Of a DNA stretch of 64,000 bases, positions 55,468 through 63,619 are shown piece after piece; within the stretch, counting starts at the first letter, position 1, and each line of letters opens with the position of its first letter. Source of the DNA: Microbacterium esteraromaticum (GTDB lineage: Bacteria > Actinomycetota > Actinomycetes > Actinomycetales > Microbacteriaceae). A model generated the notes under the pieces. That model worked only from the letters and a program-made list of their open reading frames with translations, was not told the DNA's origin and did no database searches. Location of the stretch: NCBI RefSeq assembly GCF_028747645.1, contig NZ_CP118100.1:434001-498000 (forward strand). The letters are read 5' to 3'. The position numbers and the translations under genes are program-made.

Positions 55468-56481
55468 ATGGCAGTGGGCGTGAAGGATGTTGCCGTTGCG
55501 GCCGGCGTCTCGGTGGGGACCGTCTCGAACGTGCTCAATCGGCCCGAGCTGGTCTCGCCTCGCACGGCTGAGCGCGTGCAGCGGGTCATCGACGAGCTCG
55601 GGTTCGTTCGCAACGACGCGGCACGCCAGTTGCGCGCGGGGCGCAGTCGCAGCATCGGCCTCGTCGTGCCCGACATCGGCAACCCGTTCTTCGCCGAGGT
55701 CGCCCGCGGGGCTGAGGACCGCGCCGCCGAAGCAGGGATGACCGTGCTGTTGGGCAACAGCGACGAGAGCGATCAGCGACAGGGCGCCTACCTCGACCTG
55801 TTCCTCGAGCAGCGCGTCAACGGAGTGCTGCTGACGCCGGCATCCGACGATCTCGCCGTGCTGCACCGCCTCGATGCCGGGGGTATGGCGGCCGTGCTCG
55901 TCGACCGTGAGGATCGTGGTGGCGCATTTCCGTCGGTGTCGGTCGACGACGTCGAGGGTGGTCGACTTGCTGCGGCGCATCTGCTCGCCGCCGGCCGTCG
56001 GCGCCTCGCGTTCGTCGGCGGACCGTCGTCGGTGCGGCAGGTCGCTGACCGATTGCAGGGTGCGCGTGACGCCGTGGCCGAGGTCGACGATGCAGTGCTG
56101 GAGGTGATCGAGCGCCCGTCGCTGACGGTGCTGCAGGGGCGCGCTGCTGGAGAGGCGCTCGTGGCGCGGGATGCTGCGGATCGGCCGGATGCCATGTTCG
56201 CGGCGAACGACCTGCTCGCGGTCGGATTGCTGCAGGCTCTGAGCTTCGGGTCGCAGGTGCGGGTGCCCGACGACATCGCCCTGGTGGGATACGACGACAT
56301 CGACTTCGCTGCGGCTGCCGTCGTGCCCCTGAGTTCGGTGCGTCAGCCTGCCCGCCTGATCGGCTGGACCGCCGTTGACCTGCTGCTGAAGGAACTCGAA
56401 GCTCCGGGTAGCGCTGGCAGTGTGCGCTTTCGGCCCGAGCTGATCGCTCGTTCGTCGAGTGCCGCGGTGCTCGATTCGTGA
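55468..56481 (+). CDS. LacI-family regulator of rhamnose use
   Basis: 337 residues with N-terminal helix-turn-helix (VAVAAGVSVGTVSNVLNRPELV) and a periplasmic-binding-protein-like sensor domain (GLVVPDIGNPFFAEVARG, VGYDDIDFAAAAVVPLSSV). GGAGGGGGAAG before the ATG at 55468 decides the start. Divergent from the rhamnose operon with the operator between, so it should repress it and probably itself, with rhamnose or a product as inducer. Confidence 0.9.
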   Translation: MAVGVKDVAVAAGVSVGTVSNVLNRPELVSPRTAERVQRVIDELGFVRNDAARQLRAGRSRSIGLVVPDIGNPFFAEVARGAEDRAAEAGMTVLLGNSDESDQRQGAYLDLFLEQRVNGVLLTPASDDLAVLHRLDAGGMAAVLVDREDRGGAFPSVSVDDVEGGRLAAAHLLAAGRRRLAFVGGPSSVRQVADRLQGARDAVAEVDDAVLEVIERPSLTVLQGRAAGEALVARDAADRPDAMFAANDLLAVGLLQALSFGSQVRVPDDIALVGYDDIDFAAAAVVPLSSVRQPARLIGWTAVDLLLKELEAPGSAGSVRFRPELIARSSSAAVLDS

Positions 56482-56538
56482 CTGGCCCGGCGAACCGTTA
56501 TGATGGCTAGGCGCGTCCACTCTTCGGAACGGACGCAC

Positions 56539-56627
56539 GGAGACGTCGCATAGTCAGGCCTAGTGCACCACCCTGCTAAGGTGGAGTCCTCGCAAGGGGA
56601 CCGAGGGTTCAAATCCCTCCGTCTCCG
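56539..56627 (+). tRNA. tRNA-Ser (GCT)
   Basis: 89 bases with acceptor GGAGACG paired to CGTCTCC, anticodon stem CCACC/GGTGG with loop CTGCTAA (GCT), a long variable arm and T loop TTCAAAT. CCA is not encoded. A TATGAT box lies at 56499-56504. Confidence 0.96.
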
Positions 56628-56651
56628 CGGTGTGATGTCTCAGACATCGCG

Positions 56652-56691
56652 AACGGCTGAACCCCCGGTTTTCGGGGGTTCAGCCGTTTTT
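56652..56691 (+). terminator. tRNA-Ser terminator
   Basis: AACGGCTGAACCCCCG (56652-56667) pairs fully with 56673-56688 and ends in a run of T. The 3' end of the transposase remnant overlaps it (its stop is inside the hairpin). Confidence 0.88.
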
Positions 56692-57531
56692 GCGTTGGTA
56701 GTTCTTGGTGGGGTCGAGGGTGAATTCTGCGATGAGTTCGCCGGTGTTCAGGGTGATGATGGTGGCGTTGCTGTTGTGGACGAGGCAGATGATCTCGGTT
56801 CGGGCGTGGGCGCGTCCGATGCCGAGGTGGAGGAGTCGTCCTGAGCGGCGCAGGGTGATTTTTCGGTCGTTGTCGATGGTGTCGTAGCGGACGCGCCAGA
56901 TGTTTGGGTCGGCGGGTCGGGTGGGGGCCGCTTTCGGGATGAGCTCGTAGGCGAAGGCGGGTGTTCGGCGTCCGATGCCGCGGTGCGGGCGGGTGTTGTT
57001 GTAGTAGTCACGGAATGTGTCGAGCGTGGTTTGCAGTTGTGTCAGGGACGCGGCGGGATGTGCGTGGAGGTATTTCTTCAGGGTCTGCCAGAAGCGTTCG
57101 ATCTTGCCTTGGGTGGTGGGATTGAAGGGCTTGCCGTTCTTCTGGGTGATCCCGAGGCCGGCGAGAAGGGTTTCGAAGCCGTTGCCGTTGCCGGCGCCGT
57201 CTCCGCGTCCGCGTCCGCCGCGGGCGAGGCGGGTGGTGTAGACCACGCCGTTATCGGTGAGGGTGACGTGGGTGAAGTCGGATTGCCAGAGCTCGTTAGG
57301 GCGGTCGGCGGCGAATCGGCGCCAGGATGAGCGGGGTCGTTTCTGGGGTTGCGGGCTGACCTTTCCGGTGGCGGTGAGGATACGCCAGATCGTGGTCCGG
57401 GACAGGCGGGTCTTCTCGCGTGAGAGGTGCGCGGCGATGGTGTCGGCTCCGGCGTCCAGTCCCCGCGCGGTGAGTTCGTCGCGCAGTGCGATTATCCGTA
57501 GGCGCACTGATTCTGGAGTGTGGTCACCCAC
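56680..57531 (-). pseudogene. IS481-family transposase remnant, internally deleted and lacking its N-terminus
   Basis: The frame codes for 283 residues. Recognisable are GLDAGADTIAAHL, LSRTTIWRIL, the DDE first Asp in WQSDFTHV (Asp85), the second in LTDNGVVYTT (Asp93) and the Glu in TTQGKIERFWQTLKK (Glu145). In intact relatives about 50-60 residues separate the first two Asp; here only eight do. The deletion joins FTHVTLTD to TLTDNG-type sequence, so it probably arose between two short repeats coding for TLTD. The N-terminal helix-turn-helix part is also missing: the frame is closed by a stop upstream of 57531. The enzyme cannot be active as it stands. Terminal inverted repeats were not found. 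Confidence 0.8.
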
Positions 57532-58106
57532 ATCCTTGCCGGAGGTCTTCTCTATGTCACGCGTTCACAACCTCCCGAGGAACTACAGCTAGCATTGCCG
57601 TTATCGCGCTCGTTCCTTCGACGGGCTCAAGATCTACGCGGGACTGCTGCACGGATAGGTGACAGTTCTAGTCACGCCGCCCGCGCGACGGTCGTGTTCA
57701 TGATGGCATTAAGCGGCTGAGGCGGGACAGGCGGCCCTGGCGATCGGTTTGCGCGATCCAGCCTCATCGGAGCGGGCTCCGCAGGCGCGGTCACCACTCC
57801 GGGCCGACGGCGTTTCGCGCCGCGTACGAGGTTTGTCATCGAAGTCGGACGGGGACAGACTTGCGCGGCAGTTTCCTCTTTCCGGTCCCCTCAGAGCATT
57901 CAGACTAGGTGTGACCCGTCCCTGCACGATGCACGCCTCCAAGCGTAGGTTGTTGAGCGTCGTGAACTACAGAGAATGCGCCAAGTTGAGGTGGGAGGTT
58001 CCCCGTGTTTCCGGGGAACTGCGCGGGCGGTGCATTATTGCCAGGAACTACTCGATGGAGTCTGGACATACCGAAACGACCCCAATCCCTATCGGAGGAG
58101 CTTCCC
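57532..58106. other. Long non-coding or degraded stretch
   Basis: No convincing gene in these 575 bases. Short open frames exist on both strands but have no family features, no ribosome binding sites and poor codon use. It follows the transposase remnant and may be debris of earlier insertions. The last 60 bases should hold the promoter of the secreted protein gene. Confidence 0.6.
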
Positions 58107-58682
58107 ATGCTCTGGCGTACCTTGTCCGCTTCCGCAGCGCTCGTTCTAGCGCTAGCAGTAATCCCCACGCCAGCTTTCGCATCGACGTCAGCTACAGGCG
58201 AGCCCGTGGCTTGCACTGTTGGTGGAGTCGCTGTGCCCGAAGGTGAAATGATGCCAGAGGCCGTCCCCACGGTCGTGTCCTGCTTTGACACCCTCGAGGA
58301 GGCCGAGCGGTTCATCGCGGATGGGGCGCCGGGCGATGTCGAGCAGCTTCAGCCGGCTGTGGGTCAGTCCGCGATGGCGGCGGCTGCGACGGTGACCATC
58401 GGCAAGGCGTGGACGGGGACGTCCCGCACCGGTTCGGTGCTTATTCACTGGGGCACTGGCACGGGATGCTATGGCGTTACGTATGGGTTCCCGAGTCTCG
58501 CGTCCAGCTGGAACAACAACATCCGCTCCGCGGAAGGTGTTAGCAATTGCTGGTCATCGCAGTACGACGGCGCGAACTATGCCGGAACTGTGCTGACCTG
58601 CGCACCGTACTGCTCCACTTTGGGTTCGATGGCAGCCAAGACCTCGTCCATCGTCTACCGCCCCAAAGGCACGTTCGGTTGA
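58107..58682 (+). CDS. Secreted protein, possibly beta-gamma-crystallin/peptidase inhibitor I36-like
   Basis: The 191-residue product starts with a clear Sec signal peptide (cut near AFA-STSA, residue 26). A propeptide-like part follows (CFDTLEEAERFIADGAPGD), then a C-terminal domain with paired cysteines and the pattern SSWNNNIRSAEGVSNC ... YDGANYAGTVLTC ... SMAAKTSSIVYR, which recalls the W-N-D-R-I-S-S motifs of the I36/crystallin fold. The similarity is by eye only. GGAGGAG before the ATG at 58107 sets the start. Its end overlaps the convergent membrane protein gene by 28 bases. Confidence 0.7.
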   Translation: MLWRTLSASAALVLALAVIPTPAFASTSATGEPVACTVGGVAVPEGEMMPEAVPTVVSCFDTLEEAERFIADGAPGDVEQLQPAVGQSAMAAAATVTIGKAWTGTSRTGSVLIHWGTGTGCYGVTYGFPSLASSWNNNIRSAEGVSNCWSSQYDGANYAGTVLTCAPYCSTLGSMAAKTSSIVYRPKGTFG

Positions 58683-59167
58683 TGAGGGTGCAGCTTGAGG
58701 ACCGAGCACTCGATAAGCCCCGGGGCCACAGCGGCCTCGCCGTCGTCTGTGACGCAGATGGTGAACTCTTGGGGCGCGACCCCTGGCGCCGGACTCGGTG
58801 ACAACGGATCGGTTTCGCCGAACGCGCCAGACTCCCACATCTGAGTACATACAGCTTCGGCATCCTCGATGGCGACGACGCCGTCTGGCGTGGCAATACT
58901 GACCGCCGCGCCGGACAGCGTCCCGTCGGCGTTGAGCCGAGGACGCTCCATGCAGTGCACAATGCTGGTTTCGTTGACAGGGCGCTCTTCGAGGATCACC
59001 ACGGCGGCGACTCCCAGCCCGACGATAAGCAGTGCCCCGCTGGCAATGGAGAACCGGCCCCATAGCGTCTTCCACCAAGGGACGCGCGAGAGATCACGCC
59101 GCATCTGCTCGATGAGAAGGTCCTGCACCACGTCATGGTGAGGCATGCCGTCTGCCTTGCGGGTCAT
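58655..59167 (-). CDS. Single-pass membrane protein, probable partner of the ECF sigma factor
   Basis: 170 residues: a cytoplasmic N-terminal part of about 38 residues (VVQDLLIEQMRRDLSRVP), one membrane helix (about 40-60) and an extracytoplasmic domain with four cysteines. The ATG at 59167 overlaps the sigma gene stop by four bases. This place and layout fit an anti-sigma factor, but no zinc anti-sigma motif (HxxxCxxC) is present, so the role is inferred from context. Confidence 0.75.
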   Translation of the reverse strand: MTRKADGMPHHDVVQDLLIEQMRRDLSRVPWWKTLWGRFSIASGALLIVGLGVAAVVILEERPVNETSIVHCMERPRLNADGTLSGAAVSIATPDGVVAIEDAEAVCTQMWESGAFGETDPLSPSPAPGVAPQEFTICVTDDGEAAVAPGLIECSVLKLHPHQPNVPLGR

Positions 59168-59760
59168 GCTCTCATCTCCGATGCTGTCGGCGCGAGGTGA
59201 TCCAGTCTGCCGCGCAGTCGTGCCTTCACGCGTGACAGACGCGACTTCACTGTGCCCTCTGGGATGCCCAGCACGACGGCCGCCTCGGAGGTTGGCAGCT
59301 CGCGAACGATGCAGAGCATGACGATGCCGGCCTCCCGCTGGTTCAGCTCCAAGAGAGCCTGTTGTATTTGAGCGGATATCTCTAGCGTGTCCATCGCCCG
59401 TGCCACATTGTCCGCATGATCAGATACGTCCTCGTCATGTGGAATTCGATTCAGGAGGCGCTGGTAGCGGCGGCGAGCTCGAAGACTGTTCTTCGCCACG
59501 TAGGAGGTCGTAGCCAGCAGCCACGGAAGCACGGACCCATCGACGACTCGGACCTTGTCGCGCTTTCGCCAGAGCTCGAAGAACGCCGTCGCAGCGACTT
59601 CTTCTGCATCCCAAGTCGTTCGCATGAGAACAAGTGCGGCTCGGAAGACAGTTGCTTGATGTCTATCGTGTAACAGGCGGTATGCCGGTTCATCGCCGCG
59701 CGAGAGGCGGAAAAGGAGTTCTCCGTCACCCTGGGGGCCTTGGGCAGCAGCGTCCTGCAC
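59164..59760 (-). CDS. ECF-type RNA polymerase sigma factor
   Basis: 198 residues. Region 2 is FRLSRGDEPAYRLLHDRH...DAEEVAATAFFELWRKRDKV and region 4 is IVMLCIVRELPTSEAAVVLGIPEGTVKSRLSRVKARLR. GTG start at 59760 after GAGGTGA. On the minus strand TTCCAG (59834-59839) and TAGACT (59811-59816) stand 17 bases apart and should be its promoter. The next gene downstream is the membrane protein. The regulon is unknown; the secreted gene at 58107 is a candidate. Confidence 0.9.
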   Translation of the reverse strand: MQDAAAQGPQGDGELLFRLSRGDEPAYRLLHDRHQATVFRAALVLMRTTWDAEEVAATAFFELWRKRDKVRVVDGSVLPWLLATTSYVAKNSLRARRRYQRLLNRIPHDEDVSDHADNVARAMDTLEISAQIQQALLELNQREAGIVMLCIVRELPTSEAAVVLGIPEGTVKSRLSRVKARLRGRLDHLAPTASEMRA

Positions 59761-59810
59761 GATCTCACCTCGAACTCACGGCCGGCGTGACAGCCCGACC
59801 ACTCCTACGA

Positions 59811-59839
59811 AGTCTAGATCCTTGTAGTCCCCCCTGGAA
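59811..59839 (-). promoter_or_regulatory. Promoter of the ECF sigma gene
   Basis: TTCCAG, 17 bases, TAGACT on the minus strand, leaving a leader of about 45 bases before the GTG at 59760. Confidence 0.5.
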
Positions 59840-59877
59840 CGCCGCGGCATGTACGCGGCTACCGGGGCCAGTGGAGC

Positions 59878-60252
59878 CTAGGCCGCCTGCGTCGGCGCGG
59901 GACTGATGCGGAGGACACTGGTGAAGTGAGCACGCGCCGCACGCGGACTGCGCTTCAAGTACCGGTGGCACTGCGCACGGAACGTCTCGTACGTCGAGTA
60001 TCCACAACTGGTCACTATGTCGGACATCGGGACGGGGACGTTCAGTGCAGCGACGACGAGCACCTGCCGTAGACGCCGTCTCGCGAGGATCTCAGCAACA
60101 CTGGCCCCCTCGACGAACGCTCTGTCCAGTTGGCGTCGCGACACATACAAGGTGCGGGCCAACCACGTCGGGCTGACGTGCGCATCACGATAATGCTCCT
60201 CGACCAACGCGAGGCATCTCTGGCGAAGTGTGTCGGAGTCGATAGCCCTCAT
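59878..60252 (-). CDS. Small AraC-type DNA-binding protein
   Basis: 124 residues that consist of almost nothing but the double helix-turn-helix domain: HVSPTWLARTLYVSRRQLDRAF for the first and MSDIVTSCGYSTYETFRAQCHRYLKRSP for the second (each read from residues about 30-115). There is no ligand-binding domain. The ATG at 60252 is the last good start; the frame runs on upstream with arginine-rich, non-coding-like sequence. Lies upstream of the sigma gene on the same strand, 117 bases away. Confidence 0.8.
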   Translation of the reverse strand: MRAIDSDTLRQRCLALVEEHYRDAHVSPTWLARTLYVSRRQLDRAFVEGASVAEILARRRLRQVLVVAALNVPVPMSDIVTSCGYSTYETFRAQCHRYLKRSPRAARAHFTSVLRISPAPTQAA

Positions 60253-60650
60253 ATGACGATATGTCCGCCATCGAGCTAAAGGTTCCACATTTGCCAGGCC
60301 GGCAGGAGAGAACGCATGGCGCGAGAGCTGGTGCCGCCCTGTCGGATAACTTCCTGAGTGGGCCGGATCGGCTCGCTCGTGCCGTGGTCGCGGCCGCCGT
60401 GAATCAGAGAGAACTCCAGGTATCTGGACCGGTAGGGCTTGTGGTCGCAGTGATGGTCGTGGAGCGCGGCAATGCCGGCGCCACAGTGATGCGGACGCGC
60501 GAAGCTTCGTCAAGTGCAGGGATCTTGACGGCTTCTCGTCGCAAAGGAGGCGTCGTCGCGATGGGGATGGTAATGCCCACTCTCGTCTTGATGCGCTTCG
60601 CCGGGATGGGTGGACATGGTCGGGGCGGTGAATCAGCACAGAGTTTGTTC
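60253..60650. other. Non-coding stretch between AraC-type gene and LamG gene
   Basis: About 400 bases without a supportable gene. Open frames on both strands lack family features, and the plus-strand one has no ribosome binding site. Probably control sequence for the two divergent genes. Confidence 0.55.
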
Positions 60651-60680
60651 TTGGTTTGCTGAATGGCGCGCGAGTACGTT
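60651..60680 (+). promoter_or_regulatory. Promoter of the LamG gene, leaderless
   Basis: TTGGTT (60651-60656), 18 bases, TACGTT (60675-60680), then seven bases to the ATG at 60688. It supports that start over the longer frame from 60610. Confidence 0.5.
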
Positions 60681-60687
60681 CCGACGC

Positions 60688-63573
60688 ATGAGTCTTGTTT
60701 CAGGAATGGGGTCCGGTGACCGGCTCCGATGGGGTCTGCGTGCGGTGCTGGGGATCGCCTGCACTGGCGTACTGGTTGCGGGCGCAGTGGTTTCGGCGGG
60801 CGCGGCGACGGCGTCGCCGGCCGGTGCCATGCAGACGGCCGCGGGTCGTCAAGTGGCGACTGCAACCGCTGACCCTGACGCGGCCATTGCGGCGGCACAG
60901 GCCGAGGCGGAAGCGACCGGTGAGCCGGTCGTTGTTGACGAGATGACTTCACCCACCGAGCTCACTTCCGCGATGCCAGACGGAACGATGCAGTACGAGG
61001 TGGCGACGAGGCCTGTGCGCGCGGAGAAGGATGGTGCGTGGGTGCCAGTCGACACCGATCTCGTCCGCGACGGTGAGTGGCTGGTGCCGGAAGCATCTGC
61101 GGTGCCGGTGCGTTTCTCCACTGGAGGGTCGGATGCGCTGGCGCAGGTCCAGTCGGCCTCGGGCGATTGGGTGTCAGAAACATGGCCGTATGGTGACCTG
61201 CCGACCCCGACCGTCGAAGGCGATACGGCGACCTACGAGGCCGTGTTCCCCGGCGTCGATCTAAAGCTCGCGGCAACGAAGACGGGCATGGCATCGATCT
61301 ACGTGGTGTGGTCAGAGGAGGCAGCTCTTTCAGCGCCGCTGGAAAGCCTGCACGTTGCCATAGGCGGCGCAACGCTGACGAAGGATGCTGCAGGCACGGT
61401 CGTCGCCGATCCTGCCGGCGCCGCCACTCCGAATGATGCGGACCTGGTGGCCGGTCAGCCGTTGTGGTGGGACTCTTCCGAAGGGGGAACGTACCGTGAG
61501 CCGGGTGGGGAAGCTCCGCCGATGCCGGTCGAGCACGAGGTCACGACGAACAGCGTCAAAATGGACATCGGCGAGTCTCTGGCGGCTGTGCAGGAGCGCG
61601 TGGAGGCGCCGACCGTGCAGTACCCGATCTTCGTGGACCCGGACTGGTCCTCGGGTGAATCGGCGTCTTGGTATACGGATGCGGCCTATCCGAACCAGTC
61701 CTACCTGAGCGCCGGTGTCTCTGACCGGTTGCGTGTGGGGATCTATCAGCAGTATCGATCCGACATGTTCTTCCAGGTGCCGATCAGCGGCCTGGCGGGC
61801 AAGCAGATCATCGCGGCGCATCTGAACACCCGACAGCTGAGCGTGAACGCGTGCGGCGCAAAGGCTATCGGCATCCACACGTTCGGTCCGAAGACCGCCG
61901 GGTTCACCTGGAACCAGGAGCAGTCGTGGAACGCCGCGGGCACGGCCGGGTGGAGTGGACCCCTGCAGGCGACGTGGACCGGACCGGATTGCGGGTCGGC
62001 AGCCCTGAACGTGAACTGGAATGTCACCAAGGGCGTGCAAGCGAAAGTCGGGGCATCGTTGATCCAATTCGCCGTCACCTACGCCGACCCGAATGCCCCC
62101 TCCCGCCGCCACTACAGCAGGGATGCGACGCTGAAAGTCAGCTACAATTCCCGCCCCAACGTTCCGACCGCACAGACGATGACCGCACCGCCGAGGCCTT
62201 GCGCCGCGACTGCCGCGACCGCAGTCGGGGTCCCCGGCCCACAGGTCACAGTCAGCGTGAAGTCCACCGACCCTGACGCGGGCAACGTCGGCACTGATTT
62301 CTACGTCTACAAGTCATCAGATCTGTCCAACCCCGTGCAGAAGGTGGCGCGGCCGGCGGTTGCGCAGGGGACGCAGAGCGGTACGTTCACGGGCCTGGCA
62401 GAGGGGCAGACCTACGCGTGGCGGGCGCTGGCGAACGATACCCGGCTGCAGAGCGGGTTCACGAGCTTCTGCTACTTCGTCGTCGATAATACGGCGCCGG
62501 CAGCACCGGGGCTGTCGACCAGCGCGACAACGTTCGAAGTCGGAAAGCCGGTCACGGTCAACCTGACGAGCGCTGCGGATGTGCTCGGGTACCAGTACTG
62601 GGTGCAGTACTCCGCTTTCGATTCAAATGCTGCGGCTCAGCCGAGCCCGGTGGCGATTGCTCGGACGGCAGCGATGCCGGACTGCAACAAGCGCTCGGGC
62701 GCGGTGCGTTTCGCGTGCAAGTCGGCGACGACCATCACGGTAGCGCCGACCGACTCATTCTCCACATTGTGGGTGTCAGCGTATGACCGCGCGGGCAATG
62801 TTTCGGTCGCCAAGGCGTTGCCGTTGTATCGAGTGTCGGACGGTACGCCTGCTGCTGTCGGTGCGGGAACGAGCAATGGCCATATGTGGTCGCTGTCGTC
62901 GGAGAGCAGCCCGCTACCGACGTCCATCTCGGACGCGAATCCGGGCGGTGGTGCAAGTGCCTTGTCGTTGTCCCTTCCGGCGTCTGTGGACAAGTCCGTG
63001 ACGGATGTCGTGGACGCACAGCTCGGCGCGATTCCCGTGATCAAGGCGCAGAGTCGTGCTGCCGGCTCGACCATCGGAACCGGGTCGGCGCCTCTCAACG
63101 CGGAGAACAGCTTCACGGTGAGCCTGTGGGTCAAGCCCGACAACGCAACACGCAATCAGGTCATCATGTCGCAGGGGACAGCCGCTTCGGGGGTCGTGCA
63201 GTTGAAGCTGGCGGGTGGAAAGTACGCGTTCTGTATCACCGGGACCGCTGCATCCGGGGAGGATGCCACGCTCGTGTCAGGGTGTGCGACTGCTGCGTCG
63301 GCCGCAGTGAGCGGGAAGTGGGTGCTTCTCACGGGAATTCTGGACACTGCAAATCAGCAGCTACGGCTGGTGATTGGCGACAAGGCGACTCCGACGGCAG
63401 TCACCCCACACAAGGTCGGAAGTGGTGACTGGACGGCGAACAGTGCCCTCCAGCTTGCCCCGGATCCCGACAGCTCCCGCTTCTACGGGATGATCACCAA
63501 TCCGGCAATCGTGCCGGCGGTGCTCACGTCCAACCAGCTGTACGAATTGAGCCAATTCGGTACCCCGTTCTGA
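60688..63573 (+). CDS. Large secreted DNRLRE/LamG-domain protein
   Basis: 961 residues. A signal segment (about 16-44) is followed by a beta-rich region, a DNRLRE-type domain (about 310-490; DAAYPNQSYLSAG, VGIYQQYRSDMFFQVPI), fibronectin-like parts (SVKSTDPDAGNVGTDFYVYK; VDNTAPAAPGLS) and a C-terminal LamG/concanavalin-like domain (NSFTVSLWVKPDN). Proteins of this type stand directly before RHS-repeat proteins in many actinobacteria and are thought to help with export or surface display. The next gene fits that. The GC content and codon use are less extreme than in the core. Confidence 0.82.
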   Translation: MSLVSGMGSGDRLRWGLRAVLGIACTGVLVAGAVVSAGAATASPAGAMQTAAGRQVATATADPDAAIAAAQAEAEATGEPVVVDEMTSPTELTSAMPDGTMQYEVATRPVRAEKDGAWVPVDTDLVRDGEWLVPEASAVPVRFSTGGSDALAQVQSASGDWVSETWPYGDLPTPTVEGDTATYEAVFPGVDLKLAATKTGMASIYVVWSEEAALSAPLESLHVAIGGATLTKDAAGTVVADPAGAATPNDADLVAGQPLWWDSSEGGTYREPGGEAPPMPVEHEVTTNSVKMDIGESLAAVQERVEAPTVQYPIFVDPDWSSGESASWYTDAAYPNQSYLSAGVSDRLRVGIYQQYRSDMFFQVPISGLAGKQIIAAHLNTRQLSVNACGAKAIGIHTFGPKTAGFTWNQEQSWNAAGTAGWSGPLQATWTGPDCGSAALNVNWNVTKGVQAKVGASLIQFAVTYADPNAPSRRHYSRDATLKVSYNSRPNVPTAQTMTAPPRPCAATAATAVGVPGPQVTVSVKSTDPDAGNVGTDFYVYKSSDLSNPVQKVARPAVAQGTQSGTFTGLAEGQTYAWRALANDTRLQSGFTSFCYFVVDNTAPAAPGLSTSATTFEVGKPVTVNLTSAADVLGYQYWVQYSAFDSNAAAQPSPVAIARTAAMPDCNKRSGAVRFACKSATTITVAPTDSFSTLWVSAYDRAGNVSVAKALPLYRVSDGTPAAVGAGTSNGHMWSLSSESSPLPTSISDANPGGGASALSLSLPASVDKSVTDVVDAQLGAIPVIKAQSRAAGSTIGTGSAPLNAENSFTVSLWVKPDNATRNQVIMSQGTAASGVVQLKLAGGKYAFCITGTAASGEDATLVSGCATAASAAVSGKWVLLTGILDTANQQLRLVIGDKATPTAVTPHKVGSGDWTANSALQLAPDPDSSRFYGMITNPAIVPAVLTSNQLYELSQFGTPF

Positions 63574-63619
63574 CTCACCATCCCATTCGATTCTTTCGTT
63601 CTTGAGATTGGACGACGCG

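Noticed and set aside
57749..58246. Possible 165-residue gene
   Set aside because: Overlaps the signal peptide region of the secreted protein gene in another frame and has no protein-like features.
60261..60662. Possible 133-residue gene before the LamG gene
   Set aside because: No ribosome binding site, no domain, and a promoter for the LamG gene overlaps its end.
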